A stretch of DNA of 33,548 nucleotides. Source: Gemmatimonadota bacterium. GTDB lineage: Bacteria > Gemmatimonadota > Gemmatimonadetes > Longimicrobiales > Gaopeijiaceae. The position numbers and the translations under genes are program-made. Numbering within the stretch: the stretch's first letter is position 1; each line of letters opens with the position of its first letter. Below, piece by piece: positions 17,720-25,503 of the stretch. Under the pieces are notes generated by a model. It did not search any database. It worked only from the letters and a program-made list of their open reading frames with translations, and was not told the origin of the DNA. The stretch spans positions 1-33,548 of the forward strand of contig JABDNZ010000488.1 in NCBI GenBank assembly GCA_013043565.1. Reading direction: 5' to 3'.

Positions 17720-18214
17720 ATGGGGGGTCCTATGCCCGGACTCGGAAGCGGACCGGTTCTCTCTTCCCTTCGCGAGCCGCTTCGTGCAGTTGGCAGCGTG
17801 GTTCTACCATCTCCGGATGCTCTGGACGAGGAAGGGTGGGCTGAAGCGGAGCGAATCATCGAGAGAGCTCTTGCCCCCAAACCCGCCGGGGTGAGGCTTC
17901 AGCTCCGCCTTTTCCTCAGGGTGTTGAACGCCCTTCCCCTGGTCACGACCGGACGCACGTTCGCGGCACTTCCATTGGACCGGAGGGCCGCTTTCCTCCA
18001 ACGCCTGCACAGCTCTCCCGTACTGCCTTTGCGCCGGGGGCTTTGGGGGGTCCGAACCCTTCTTTTCATGGGCTACTACAACCAACCTCGGATCCGGGAA
18101 GCGATCGGGTACTCCGCAAGCCCCTGGGGGTGGACGGCCCATTTCGGGAAGGAGTTGGAGGGGGAGAAACACCCAGAAAACGGGCCGGAAAGTAGGGAGG
18201 AGGCCGACGCATGA
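17720..18214 (+). CDS. Small helical protein paired with GMC oxidoreductase
   Basis: Protein of 164 aa with no signal peptide and no recognised catalytic motif. The helical region LRLFLRVLNALPLVTTGRTFAALPLDRRAAFLQRLHSS, followed by GVRTLLFMGYYNQPRIREAIGY, resembles the N-terminal helical segment of long-chain fatty alcohol oxidases (F-x-x-L-x-x-x-R-x-x-x-L and a YY...IGY end). Those enzymes carry it fused ahead of the GMC domain. Here it is a separate gene overlapping the GMC gene by 4 bp (ATGA), so it is probably a stably associated small subunit or maturation/membrane-docking partner. The first ATG (17720) has no clear ribosome-binding site, and the fifth codon is an alternative ATG. The resemblance is from memory of the family and is an inference. 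Confidence 0.65.
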   Translation: MGGPMPGLGSGPVLSSLREPLRAVGSVVLPSPDALDEEGWAEAERIIERALAPKPAGVRLQLRLFLRVLNALPLVTTGRTFAALPLDRRAAFLQRLHSSPVLPLRRGLWGVRTLLFMGYYNQPRIREAIGYSASPWGWTAHFGKELEGEKHPENGPESREEADA

Positions 18215-19704
18215 ACACCGTCACCGCGGACGTGGTGGTTGTGGGCTCCGGGGCCGGCGGCGGGACGGTGGCGAAGGAGCTGGTGCCGCTGGTCCAGTCG
18301 GGCAAGCGGGTCCTGGTACTTGAAAGAGGCCCCCGGTTTCGGGATGAGGAGTTCGATGGGCGGGAATTGGAGATGGCCGAAGGGCTGTACCTGGATAGTG
18401 GGGGGTTCCTCACTTCCGACGGTGCCATGACCCTGGCGGTGGGCCAAGCCTACGGCGGGTCGACCGTGACGTACACCGGAACTTCCATGTACCCTCCGGA
18501 TCGGATCATCGAAGCATGGAACGTCCCGGGCTTGAGGCATGACGACCTGATGGAACGGGCCCGAAAGTATGTCCGGGAGAACAACGTTCATCTGCTGCCG
18601 GAAAAGGAGATCAACGACAACAACCGCCTCTTTTTCGAGGGCGCCAGGGCCGCCGGGTTTTCTCCCGAACAGTTCCCGGTGAACGTGAAGGGCTGTTTGG
18701 GATCCAGCCTCTGCAACCTGGGATGTCCCAACGGCGCCAAGCAGGGCACGCACAAGGTCCAGCTGCCGGAGGCCGAAGCCGGGGGCGTGGAGGTCGTGAC
18801 CCGGGCCGACGTCCTGGAAGTGGGTGATCGCCGGTTGAAGGTGCGGGTTCGTCCGAAGGCTTCGGAAGCCATGGGTACCCCGTCTGAATGGGAGCCCGGC
18901 GACTATCTCGTAAAAGCGGATGTTGTGGTTCTCGCCGGGGGGGTTCTGGGTACTCCACCCCTGCTGTTCCACAGCGGGTTCGACTCACACCTGCCAAGGT
19001 TGGGACAGGGCTTCACTTGTCACCCGGCTTTCATCCTCGTTGGCGAGCACGCGGAGGAGATCACCAATGACGTCGGGCATCCCAAGAGTTTTTTCGTGGA
19101 TCGCGGGGAGGAAGAGGGGTACGTCCTTGAAACGTGCATGTACTTCCCGTTCGTCACGGCAAAGAACCTGACGGGTTTCGGGACCGACCACGCGGTGTTC
19201 ATGGATGCCTATCCCCGGCTCCAGATGATCTTGGTTCTGGCGTGCGACCGGGCGATCCTCCAGAACCGTGTGGTCGCAGACAGGGCCGGGAACCCCATCG
19301 TCCACTACCGGTTCACGAAGGCGGTGAAGGAGTCGCTGGCCGCGGCAACTAGAGCAGCCGCCAGGATCTTCTTCGCCTCGGGTGCAGTCCGGGTCCATGC
19401 GCCCTTGGCCGATCCCCCCAGGTTGGAGAAAAGGGAGGCGGACCGCATCGATTCACGGGTCCTCGCCAAACACTTTCTCCCGGGGTCCGTATCCGTTTCC
19501 GCGGCCCATCTGATGGGTGGGGCGGGAATGGGGGTTTCCATCGAGGATTCCGTGACGGACTCCTGGGGCAAGGTCCACGGTTATCCGTGGCTCAGGGTGG
19601 CCGATGCCAGCCTCTTCCCCGACGCCCTGGAGATCAACCCGTACCTGACGATCATGGCGCTGGCCGACCGGGTCGCCGAGGGAGTCCTGGAGACTTACTC
19701 GTGA
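18211..19704 (+). CDS. GMC-family FAD-dependent alcohol oxidase/dehydrogenase
   Basis: Flavoprotein of 497 aa. The FAD-binding Rossmann motif VVVGSGAGGGTVAKEL is at residues 9-24 and a second FAD contact is in GQAYGGSTVTYTG. A Cys-rich stretch CLGSSLCNLGCPNGAKQ is characteristic of the long-chain alcohol oxidase branch. The C-terminal GMC catalytic pair appears as H433 (AHLMGG) and N476 (INPYLTIMALADRV), with the spacing seen in well-studied GMC oxidases. It should oxidise a primary or secondary alcohol, plausibly long-chain or sterol-like, to an aldehyde or ketone. AGGAGG lies 7 nt before the ATG. It is coupled to the 164-aa gene upstream (ATGA overlap) and the ThDP enzyme downstream (GTGA overlap), implying one pathway. 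There is no Tat or Sec signal, so it is cytoplasmic or peripheral. Confidence 0.9.
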   Translation: MNTVTADVVVVGSGAGGGTVAKELVPLVQSGKRVLVLERGPRFRDEEFDGRELEMAEGLYLDSGGFLTSDGAMTLAVGQAYGGSTVTYTGTSMYPPDRIIEAWNVPGLRHDDLMERARKYVRENNVHLLPEKEINDNNRLFFEGARAAGFSPEQFPVNVKGCLGSSLCNLGCPNGAKQGTHKVQLPEAEAGGVEVVTRADVLEVGDRRLKVRVRPKASEAMGTPSEWEPGDYLVKADVVVLAGGVLGTPPLLFHSGFDSHLPRLGQGFTCHPAFILVGEHAEEITNDVGHPKSFFVDRGEEEGYVLETCMYFPFVTAKNLTGFGTDHAVFMDAYPRLQMILVLACDRAILQNRVVADRAGNPIVHYRFTKAVKESLAAATRAAARIFFASGAVRVHAPLADPPRLEKREADRIDSRVLAKHFLPGSVSVSAAHLMGGAGMGVSIEDSVTDSWGKVHGYPWLRVADASLFPDALEINPYLTIMALADRVAEGVLETYS

Positions 19705-21518
19705 AGAGGACCGGCGCGGCCGTCGTGGTCCAGGCCCTGGAAGATGAGGGGGTCCCATTCACCTTCGGGATTCCCGGGACCCACAACATCGAGCTCTACG
19801 ACGCCCTGGCCGAGTCCGAATCGGTTCATGCGGTTCTTGTAACCGACGAACAGAGCGCTTCGTTCATGGCGGATGGCCTATGGCGAGCCTCTGGGCACTT
19901 GGGGTGCGTGAATGTTGTCCCCGGTGCGGGCCTCACCCATGCCCTGTCGGGTATTGCCGAGGCCTTCATGGACCATGTTCCCCTCCTCGTCCTGGGGTGT
20001 GGGATTCGACGTGATACTGGCCGGGCCTTCCAGCTTCACGACGTGGACCAGCAGGCCTTGGTTGGGCCCCTGGTGAAAGCCAGTTATCTGGTGGAGAAGG
20101 CCGAGGACCTGTACAGCACGGTGAGGACGGCCTGCCGGACAGCCCGGGATGGGGTCCCTGGGCCGGTGTTCGTGGAGGTGCCGGCCAACCTCTATCTGGT
20201 GGCGGAATCAGGGGTTGGTTCGGAGCCGGCAGCCGGGGGCGCGGAGGTCACTGCGGAGGGTGACGGCGCTGACCGTCCGTCGGAAAGCGGGACGGAGTCT
20301 GAGGCCACAACCCCGGATCTCGCCGGCGGCGTTGCCGCGGTGGCGAAGACGCTCTGGGGAGCCCGGCGCCCCCTCCTCTACGTCGGTGCCGGGGCGGCAG
20401 GAGCAACGGCAGAGGTGCTCAGGCTGGCCGAGCTTCTTGAAGCTCCTGTTTCCACCACCTTCCAGGGCAAAGGCGTCTTTCCAGAAACCCACCCCCTCTT
20501 CCTATGGCCTGGTTTTGGTGAGGCCGCCCCGAAGTTTGTCCGGAGGGTGGCCCAGAGCTGCGATATGGTATTGGCCGTCGGATGCCGGTTCGCCGAGGTG
20601 GGGACCGGCTCCTATGGCCTGACAATGCCTGGCCCCCTCCTTCATGTCGATTTGGATCCGGAGGTTTTTCAGAAGAATTACCCGGCGGAAGTCACGGTCG
20701 AGGCCGATGCTCGTGAGTTTCTCCTGGCCCTCTTGGCCAAGTTGGAAGACCGTGGCGAAATCGGGGGGCAGCGCGGTGAGGCGGAAAAAGCCCCCGATCA
20801 GGAGCTGAGGCGGACGATCCGGGTCGGGCATGAATCTGTCTGGAAAGATTTGCTCCGAACCGTCGGGGGTCCGAGGGTGACTCCAGCCCTCCTTCTCAAG
20901 AGCCTCCAGGAGCGTCTGGGTGCCGACGCCATCTACACCACCGATAGTGGGAACGGGACCTTCCTGGCCATGGAGTGCCTGAGGTTGGACGGCCCTGGGA
21001 AGTTTCTTGCGCCGGTGGACTTCTCCTGCATGGGCTACTCGGTCCCAGCCGCCATCGGGGCGAAGCTCGGTGAACCCGACTTCCCGACAGTGGCCTTGGC
21101 GGGCGACGGGGCTTTCCTCATGACCGGCCTGGAGTTGTTGACGGCCGTCCAGGCCGAGATCGGCGTGATCGTGATGGTCCTGAGAGACAGGGAGCTGGCC
21201 CAGATCGCCCAGTTCCAGGACACGGCTCTCAGCCGGAAGGTGGCCAGCAGTGTGGCGGACTACGATCTGAAGAGCCTGGCTGCCGGGATGGGGGTGGCCT
21301 TCCTCGATCTCCCGTCCGACGATGAGATCCCGGGAGTGATCGACAAAGCCATGGCGGTTTCGGAGTCGGGCCAACCCGTGCTGGTGGACGTGGCCATCGA
21401 CTACACGCGGAAGACGTTCTTCACCGAGGGAGTGGTAAAGACGAACCTCCTCCGACTTCCCCTGAAAGACCAGGTCCGGTTTGTCGGCAGAGCCATCAAG
21501 CGGCGGCTTTTGGGATGA
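19701..21518 (+). CDS. Thiamine-diphosphate-dependent enzyme, acetolactate synthase-like
   Basis: Enzyme of 605 aa in the POX/ALS/2-hydroxyacyl-CoA lyase superfamily. Its PYR domain carries FGIPGTHNIELYDAL and the ThDP-activating Glu (E50 in TDEQSASFMADG). A central domain follows, then a PP domain with the metal/diphosphate motif GDGAF (D469). The second metal ligand position reads R495-D496 where Asn-Asn is commonest. Residues about 167-209 are an acidic Gly/Ser/Glu-rich linker not typical of the family. It could perform decarboxylation, carboligation (acyloin formation) or acyl-CoA lysis; the reaction cannot be chosen from sequence. The ORF track starts upstream at 19587 inside the GMC gene. 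The GTG at 19701 overlaps the GMC stop (GTGA), has GGAG 8 nt before it and starts right at the PYR domain, so it is preferred. Confidence 0.88.
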   Translation: MKRTGAAVVVQALEDEGVPFTFGIPGTHNIELYDALAESESVHAVLVTDEQSASFMADGLWRASGHLGCVNVVPGAGLTHALSGIAEAFMDHVPLLVLGCGIRRDTGRAFQLHDVDQQALVGPLVKASYLVEKAEDLYSTVRTACRTARDGVPGPVFVEVPANLYLVAESGVGSEPAAGGAEVTAEGDGADRPSESGTESEATTPDLAGGVAAVAKTLWGARRPLLYVGAGAAGATAEVLRLAELLEAPVSTTFQGKGVFPETHPLFLWPGFGEAAPKFVRRVAQSCDMVLAVGCRFAEVGTGSYGLTMPGPLLHVDLDPEVFQKNYPAEVTVEADAREFLLALLAKLEDRGEIGGQRGEAEKAPDQELRRTIRVGHESVWKDLLRTVGGPRVTPALLLKSLQERLGADAIYTTDSGNGTFLAMECLRLDGPGKFLAPVDFSCMGYSVPAAIGAKLGEPDFPTVALAGDGAFLMTGLELLTAVQAEIGVIVMVLRDRELAQIAQFQDTALSRKVASSVADYDLKSLAAGMGVAFLDLPSDDEIPGVIDKAMAVSESGQPVLVDVAIDYTRKTFFTEGVVKTNLLRLPLKDQVRFVGRAIKRRLLG

Positions 21519-21547
21519 ACTAGATGAGGCCGGCGACCTGCAACGGG

Positions 21548-21565
21548 CCGGCGAGTCACCGCCGG
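21548..21565. terminator. Possible hairpin between convergent ThDP-enzyme and YchF genes
   Basis: CCGGCG-AGTCAC-CGCCGG forms a 6-bp perfect stem, extendable by wobble pairs, in the 51-bp gap between converging genes. No T-tract follows on either strand, so if it terminates transcription it would do so weakly or with Rho. Confidence 0.35.
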
Positions 21566-21569
21566 TTCA

Positions 21570-22610
21570 TCACACGTTGAATCGAACGCACACGAGGTCT
21601 GCGTCAGAGACGACGTAGTCTTTCCCCTCCACCTGCAGGAGGCCCGCCTCCTTCACGGCCTGTTCCGATCCGTGGTCCATGAAAACCGGGAAGGGGATCA
21701 CCTCGGCCCGGATGAACCCGCGCTCGAGGTCGGAGTGGATTTTTCCAGCCGCCTTCCGTGCCGGGGTTCCCCGGCGAATGGTCCAGGCCCTTACCTCGTC
21801 TTCTCCCACCGTGAAGAAAGAAATCAGGTCTACCAGCCCATAGGCGGTCCGGATAAAGCGGGAGAGGGCCGGGTCGGCCAGGCCCAGGTCTTCCAGAAAC
21901 GCCCTTTGGTCTTCGGGATCCAGGTCGGCAATCTCTGCTTCGACACTGGCCGAAAGAGACATGCCAGCGGCTTTGATGGCCTCGATCCGATCGGTGAGGT
22001 CCGGGGGTATCTCCTCCCCGGCCTTTTCCTCTTCCCGGTTGATTGCCACCAGGAGAGGTTTGTCGGTGAGGAACCCATAGCCGGCAAGGGCCGCACGGTC
22101 CAACTCTTCCTCCGGCACCGCCCTGAGAGGGAGTTCTTTCTCCAGCGTGGCCTTCATTCTCTCGAACGCCGCGATCTCTTGAGCTGAAGCCTGTTCCTTC
22201 CGTGCCCGCTCCAGGCGGCGTTCCACGATATCCAGATCGGCCAAAACACATTCGGTATGAAATGCCACCACATCGCCAGTGGGATCCGGGTCGGTATCCA
22301 GGGCCGGGTTCGGGAAGTCCCGCACGACCAGACAAAGAGCTTCCTGATCCCTGATTTGCTGCAGTGTTCGTTGGGAAAGGCCGGTTTTCTCTGCTCCGTG
22401 CTCGCCAGGAATATCCGCGAAACTCATCTCGGCATAGGTGGTCTTTTTGGGGGAGAAGATCTCCGAGAGTCGATCGATCCGGTCATCCGGAACCGTGGCC
22501 CTGCCCAGCCGCACGTCCCCACCAAAACCCACGGGTGCGTCCAGCCCCGTGAGAGAGTTGAAGACCGTTGTCTTTCCTGATCCTGCGAAACCCACCAGAC
22601 CGATTTTCAT
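21570..22610 (-). CDS. ychF: YchF/OLA1-type P-loop ATPase with variant G1 motif
   Basis: Translation-factor-class (Obg-related) NTPase of 346 aa, slightly shorter than the usual 360 or so. YchF proteins bind ribosomes and hydrolyse ATP, and are linked to oxidative-stress responses. Visible features are the P-loop GFAGSGKTT (residues 7-15), G3 DIPG, and the NxxE variant of G4 (NREE) that marks the ATP-preferring YchF branch. A coiled-coil arm (residues about 130-165) and a C-terminal TGS domain ending AGLLQVEGKDYVVSDADLVCVRFNV complete it. The G1 motif is odd: bacterial YchF normally has GLPNVGKST. This suggests a divergent second-type YchF rather than the canonical one. The start ATG is at the P-loop, with no extension possible. 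An intrinsic terminator on the same strand 54 bp upstream hints at a regulated leader. Confidence 0.85.
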   Translation of the reverse strand: MKIGLVGFAGSGKTTVFNSLTGLDAPVGFGGDVRLGRATVPDDRIDRLSEIFSPKKTTYAEMSFADIPGEHGAEKTGLSQRTLQQIRDQEALCLVVRDFPNPALDTDPDPTGDVVAFHTECVLADLDIVERRLERARKEQASAQEIAAFERMKATLEKELPLRAVPEEELDRAALAGYGFLTDKPLLVAINREEEKAGEEIPPDLTDRIEAIKAAGMSLSASVEAEIADLDPEDQRAFLEDLGLADPALSRFIRTAYGLVDLISFFTVGEDEVRAWTIRRGTPARKAAGKIHSDLERGFIRAEVIPFPVFMDHGSEQAVKEAGLLQVEGKDYVVSDADLVCVRFNV

Positions 22611-22663
22611 TGTCGCGTCTCTTTATCCCGAACCGGCTTTCAGACTGACCGGATCCCACACTC

Positions 22664-22696
22664 AAAAAAATCCCACGCCGGTCCTGTTGGCGTGGG
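22664..22696 (-). terminator. Orphan intrinsic terminator upstream of ychF, on its strand
   Basis: Read on the minus strand, CCCACGCC-9 nt-GGCGTGGG is an 8-bp perfect stem followed by A and then T7: a textbook Rho-independent terminator. No minus-strand protein gene lies to its right before the divergent gene at 22831. It must therefore end a short untranslated transcript (small RNA) or act as an attenuator in the ychF leader. Confidence 0.75.
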
Positions 22697-22830
22697 TGAT
22701 TTCGCCTGCCTGATCAAGCATGACGTTTGCCACGAGGAACAAAGTTAATCGAAGTGTTTAACGGTGGAAGTCCCAACCGCGTCGAACTGGAGCTTGGCGC
22801 GGCGCCGATCACCTATCGTTGAGGGTCCCA

Positions 22831-23391
22831 ATGAACCAGAAGATGATTGCCTTGACCATGGTCCTGGCTTTTTCCGGCCCTTTGGCCTATCCGCCCTCGG
22901 CCCTCTCGGCCCAGGGAGGCCCGCCGCCCCAGGAAGGTCGGTCCAGCAGTTTTTTGGTGGGCCTCACTGCAGGTGCCGGTGCGGTGGACAACAAACGCCG
23001 GGAGGATGCCTGGGATTTCGGGCCCGTCTTCGGGGGCAGGTTTGGGTGGTCCCGAGGGGGGTCGGCGGTACTCCTGACGGTCGATGCCCAGCCCTTCCGG
23101 GCCGGACGAACCAACCAGGCAGGGGATTTCCGGGCAGTCTACATCTTACCGACTTATGCTGTCGGCTCTCCTGGCCGAAGGCTCGCTATCGGCCTCGGCA
23201 TGGGGGTTTTCGACCTGACGTCCGAATTCGGGGAGGATAACCGAAAAGTCGGGTTCGTGCCCAGCCTATCCGGGTCGACCCGGGTGTCGCGAAGCATATC
23301 TGTTGAGGTGGGGTGGAAGAGGATCCGAAACGTGGAGGGGATCAAGGCGAATCTCTTTACGCTCCAGCTTGTCCAGCTCTGGAGGTTTTGA
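22831..23391 (+). CDS. Small outer-membrane beta-barrel-like protein
   Basis: Exported protein of 186 aa with unknown function. A signal peptide (MNQKMIALTMVLAFSG...ALSAQG) is followed by alternating polar and hydrophobic segments, such as SSSFLVGLTAGAGAV, SAVLLTVDAQPF and RLAIGLGMGVFDL. These are consistent with an 8-stranded OmpA/OmpX-like barrel. The chain ends LQLVQLWRF, and a C-terminal Phe is the usual barrel-assembly signature. The ORF track starts at a TTG (22819). The ATG at 22831 has GAGGG 5 nt upstream and begins the signal peptide, so it is chosen. Its neighbours are the divergent YchF gene and a convergent exported hydrolase, so context does not reveal a role. I cannot name a family with confidence. 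Confidence 0.7.
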   Translation: MNQKMIALTMVLAFSGPLAYPPSALSAQGGPPPQEGRSSSFLVGLTAGAGAVDNKRREDAWDFGPVFGGRFGWSRGGSAVLLTVDAQPFRAGRTNQAGDFRAVYILPTYAVGSPGRRLAIGLGMGVFDLTSEFGEDNRKVGFVPSLSGSTRVSRSISVEVGWKRIRNVEGIKANLFTLQLVQLWRF

Positions 23392-23419
23392 GCCGGCCCT
23401 CAGGTAAACGGCCCCGACC

Positions 23420-24163
23420 TCACCCCATCTCCCTGACTCGGACTTCGATCCCTTCCACGCCGGCAAGGAGCTTTTCCAGCTCCTCGGGATCGGTTTGGCC
23501 GAAGTGGTACGGATAGAGGATCTTCGGCTGAAAGGCCCTTGCCGCATCGGCCACCATCTCAGGCGTCATGGTATAGGGCAGGTTCATGGGTAGAAAAGCC
23601 ACGTCGATGTCCTGAAGGGCCTTCATCTCCGGGGTATCCTCCGTATCCCCTGCCACATAAACCCGGACGTCGCCGAAGGTGATGATGTACCCGTTTCCAT
23701 TCCCCTTGATGTGGTAGGGGGTCCCATCCGACCGTAGGCTTGTGATGTTGTAGGCCGGGACCGCTTCCACCTGGAACCCGGCGACGGTCGTTGCGTCACC
23801 GTTTTCCATGGTCCTGGCTCCCTCCAATCTCCCCTCACACGACCGGGAGACCACGACTTCGGTGCCGTCTTTGGAGATCTCCGCCACGGCTGCTGCGTCC
23901 AGGTGGTCCCCGTGCTCATGGGTGATGAGGATCAGATCCGCGTCCGGGAGGGCGGTGTAGTCGGCTTCCCTGCCCACCGGATCGACATGGATCACGTTCT
24001 CACCGAGGGTGAACATGAGGGTTCCATGACCAATGAATGCGATTGTCAGGTCTCCAGCTGATGTAGGGATCACGTCCTTCTGGACCTCGTCCTGGGCAGC
24101 CAGAGGGGAGGCCGAGACGGCGGCCATGAGCGCCAACGGCAGGAACAGCCTGCGCGTTTTCAT
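23420..24163 (-). CDS. Exported UlaG-like metallo-beta-lactamase-fold hydrolase
   Basis: Periplasmic protein of 247 aa. A signal peptide (MKTRRLFLPLALMAAVSASPLAAQ) precedes an MBL-fold domain of the UlaG/YtkL branch. The first segment is IGHGTLMF and ENVIHVDPVG, the metal motif is THEHGDHLD (HxHxDH), another ligand is in VAGDTEDTPE, and the final His is in YPYHFGQTD. Relatives are annotated as metal-dependent hydrolases or lactonases; the substrate here is unknown. The ORF-track start at 24469 runs into the upstream gene. The ATG at 24163 overlaps the stop of the VKOR-DsbA gene (TAATG) and starts the signal peptide. The tight coupling suggests coexpression with the envelope thiol-oxidation system, but why is not evident. 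Confidence 0.88.
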   Translation of the reverse strand: MKTRRLFLPLALMAAVSASPLAAQDEVQKDVIPTSAGDLTIAFIGHGTLMFTLGENVIHVDPVGREADYTALPDADLILITHEHGDHLDAAAVAEISKDGTEVVVSRSCEGRLEGARTMENGDATTVAGFQVEAVPAYNITSLRSDGTPYHIKGNGNGYIITFGDVRVYVAGDTEDTPEMKALQDIDVAFLPMNLPYTMTPEMVADAARAFQPKILYPYHFGQTDPEELEKLLAGVEGIEVRVREMG

Positions 24164-25407
24164 TATCCCTCCCATGCTTCGATGAATCGGCTTCCGCCCT
24201 CGGCCCGGGCAATGATCTCCTCGATGATGGCACGGAGCTGGTCGTAGGGTAGGGTCCCGATGACCATACGCCCGTTGATGATCATGGTCGGCGTGGAGCG
24301 GATGCCGTAGGAAAACTCCTCCGCCGTCTTCTCGTATTCCTTCCCAGTCTGGATCAGTTCCTGTACTCGGCCTTGGGTGGCTGGATCGGTCATCCCTGCC
24401 GAAACGCCGAACTGCTCTCCCAATTGTTGGATCCATTCGACCCGCTCGGCGCCCCGGGGCGGTGGCCAATTCCCCCAGACGTGGTCGTAGATCTCCTTGA
24501 ACTTCCCAGGGTCATGTGCAGCCAAGTAGTGGATGTTGCAGGCCTCGGGATGAAGGTCCTTTTCCACTACGTCGTTGCAGAGGGCCTCCAAGGGGAAAGG
24601 CTGGAAGACCACGTTCATCTTCCCGGGGAACTCCTCTGCAAGCTGCCCGATCTGATCAGCGAGCCTTTTACAGTCAGGGCAGAGAAGGTCCGCATACTCG
24701 ACGATCTGGACCGGGGCCTCGCTGAACTCCTCCGTCGAACGGATGGCCCAGGTTTCGGAGAGGATGCTGGGCGGTCCCACGTCGGGAAGGCTGAAGTATT
24801 GTTCGATGATGCGGGCCTGTACGCCTCCGGTTTGGGCATCGGCTTTGGCCTCATGGAAGTGGGCGAACCCGAATGCGCCCACCAAGGTCACGACGGCGAA
24901 CGTCAGAAGGTGCAGGATCGATGGCCGCGCCCACTTTCCGAAGAACCCCTGTGCGCCCCCATCGATTCCGTATTTCCAGAAAAGGAGAAAACTGATGATC
25001 GAAAAAAGGTAGAAACCGCTGCACAGCAAGCAGAGGCTTCCCAGGACAAAGACGGAGTAGGACAGGAGGGTCAGAACCCCGATCACGTTGAGGAGCGAAA
25101 TGCTCTTGTTGCTCCGCTCGAACCTGGGAGAGGGGAACAGGGTGCCGAGGAGGACCAGCGATCCTACCACCACCCCGAAGAACCCCAGGGGCACACCGCC
25201 AATCTGGGAGATCTCCGAGAACGCCGAGCTGTCACAGTTGAAGAAGGCGTTGATGTCGCAGAACGACCCCTCGAAGATCGTTTCGGGGAAGTTGGCTGCG
25301 AAGTAGTGGTCTATGGTCATGACGGAGGCCACGATCATCCCGAGCCCAGAGACAAAACTCAGGATCCGAGGGACAGTGACTCCGTTTAGGGTCAGGGACC
25401 GCTCCAT
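24163..25407 (-). CDS. VKOR-DsbA fusion (disulfide-bond formation)
   Basis: Integral membrane thiol oxidoreductase of 414 aa that combines a VKOR quinone reductase with its DsbA-like partner. In such fusions electrons pass from periplasmic thiols through the thioredoxin domain to quinone. The VKOR part (1-200) has the loop cysteines C50 and C58 with adjacent Ser (FFNCDSS) and the quinone-site CLLC at 126-129, within about five hydrophobic helices. The thioredoxin-fold part has CPDC at 243-246 (ADLLCPDCK), an inserted helical domain and the cis-Pro loop RSTPTMIING. The ORF-track start at 25476 adds 23 non-homologous residues. The ATG at 25407 has GGAG upstream and begins the first helix region, so it is preferred. 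It replaces DsbA/DsbB in many bacteria. It lies downstream of the redoxin and DsbD genes on the same strand. Confidence 0.92.
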   Translation of the reverse strand: MERSLTLNGVTVPRILSFVSGLGMIVASVMTIDHYFAANFPETIFEGSFCDINAFFNCDSSAFSEISQIGGVPLGFFGVVVGSLVLLGTLFPSPRFERSNKSISLLNVIGVLTLLSYSVFVLGSLCLLCSGFYLFSIISFLLFWKYGIDGGAQGFFGKWARPSILHLLTFAVVTLVGAFGFAHFHEAKADAQTGGVQARIIEQYFSLPDVGPPSILSETWAIRSTEEFSEAPVQIVEYADLLCPDCKRLADQIGQLAEEFPGKMNVVFQPFPLEALCNDVVEKDLHPEACNIHYLAAHDPGKFKEIYDHVWGNWPPPRGAERVEWIQQLGEQFGVSAGMTDPATQGRVQELIQTGKEYEKTAEEFSYGIRSTPTMIINGRMVIGTLPYDQLRAIIEEIIARAEGGSRFIEAWEG

Positions 25408-25503
25408 GAGGAACTCCGTTTGAGAAAGGCCGGTATTCAAACCACCATGACTACGGGGGTTTCCCCTCCCGGGCAAGATGACCGGATGTGGCCTGCTCCG
25501 CCC

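Noticed and set aside
19587-19700. N-terminal extension of the ThDP enzyme into the GMC gene
   Set aside because: It reads the C-terminal coding region of GMC out of frame. The GTG at 19701 overlaps the GMC stop and starts at the PYR domain.
22662-22721. 19-codon minus-strand ORF (MLDQAGEITHANRTGVGFF) overlapping the orphan terminator, as a leader peptide
   Set aside because: No Shine-Dalgarno and no regulatory codon run before the stem; the two Phe codons are simply the T-tract of the terminator.
24164-24469. N-terminal extension of the MBL hydrolase
   Set aside because: It is an out-of-frame reading of the VKOR-DsbA C-terminus. The signal peptide begins at the ATG at 24163.
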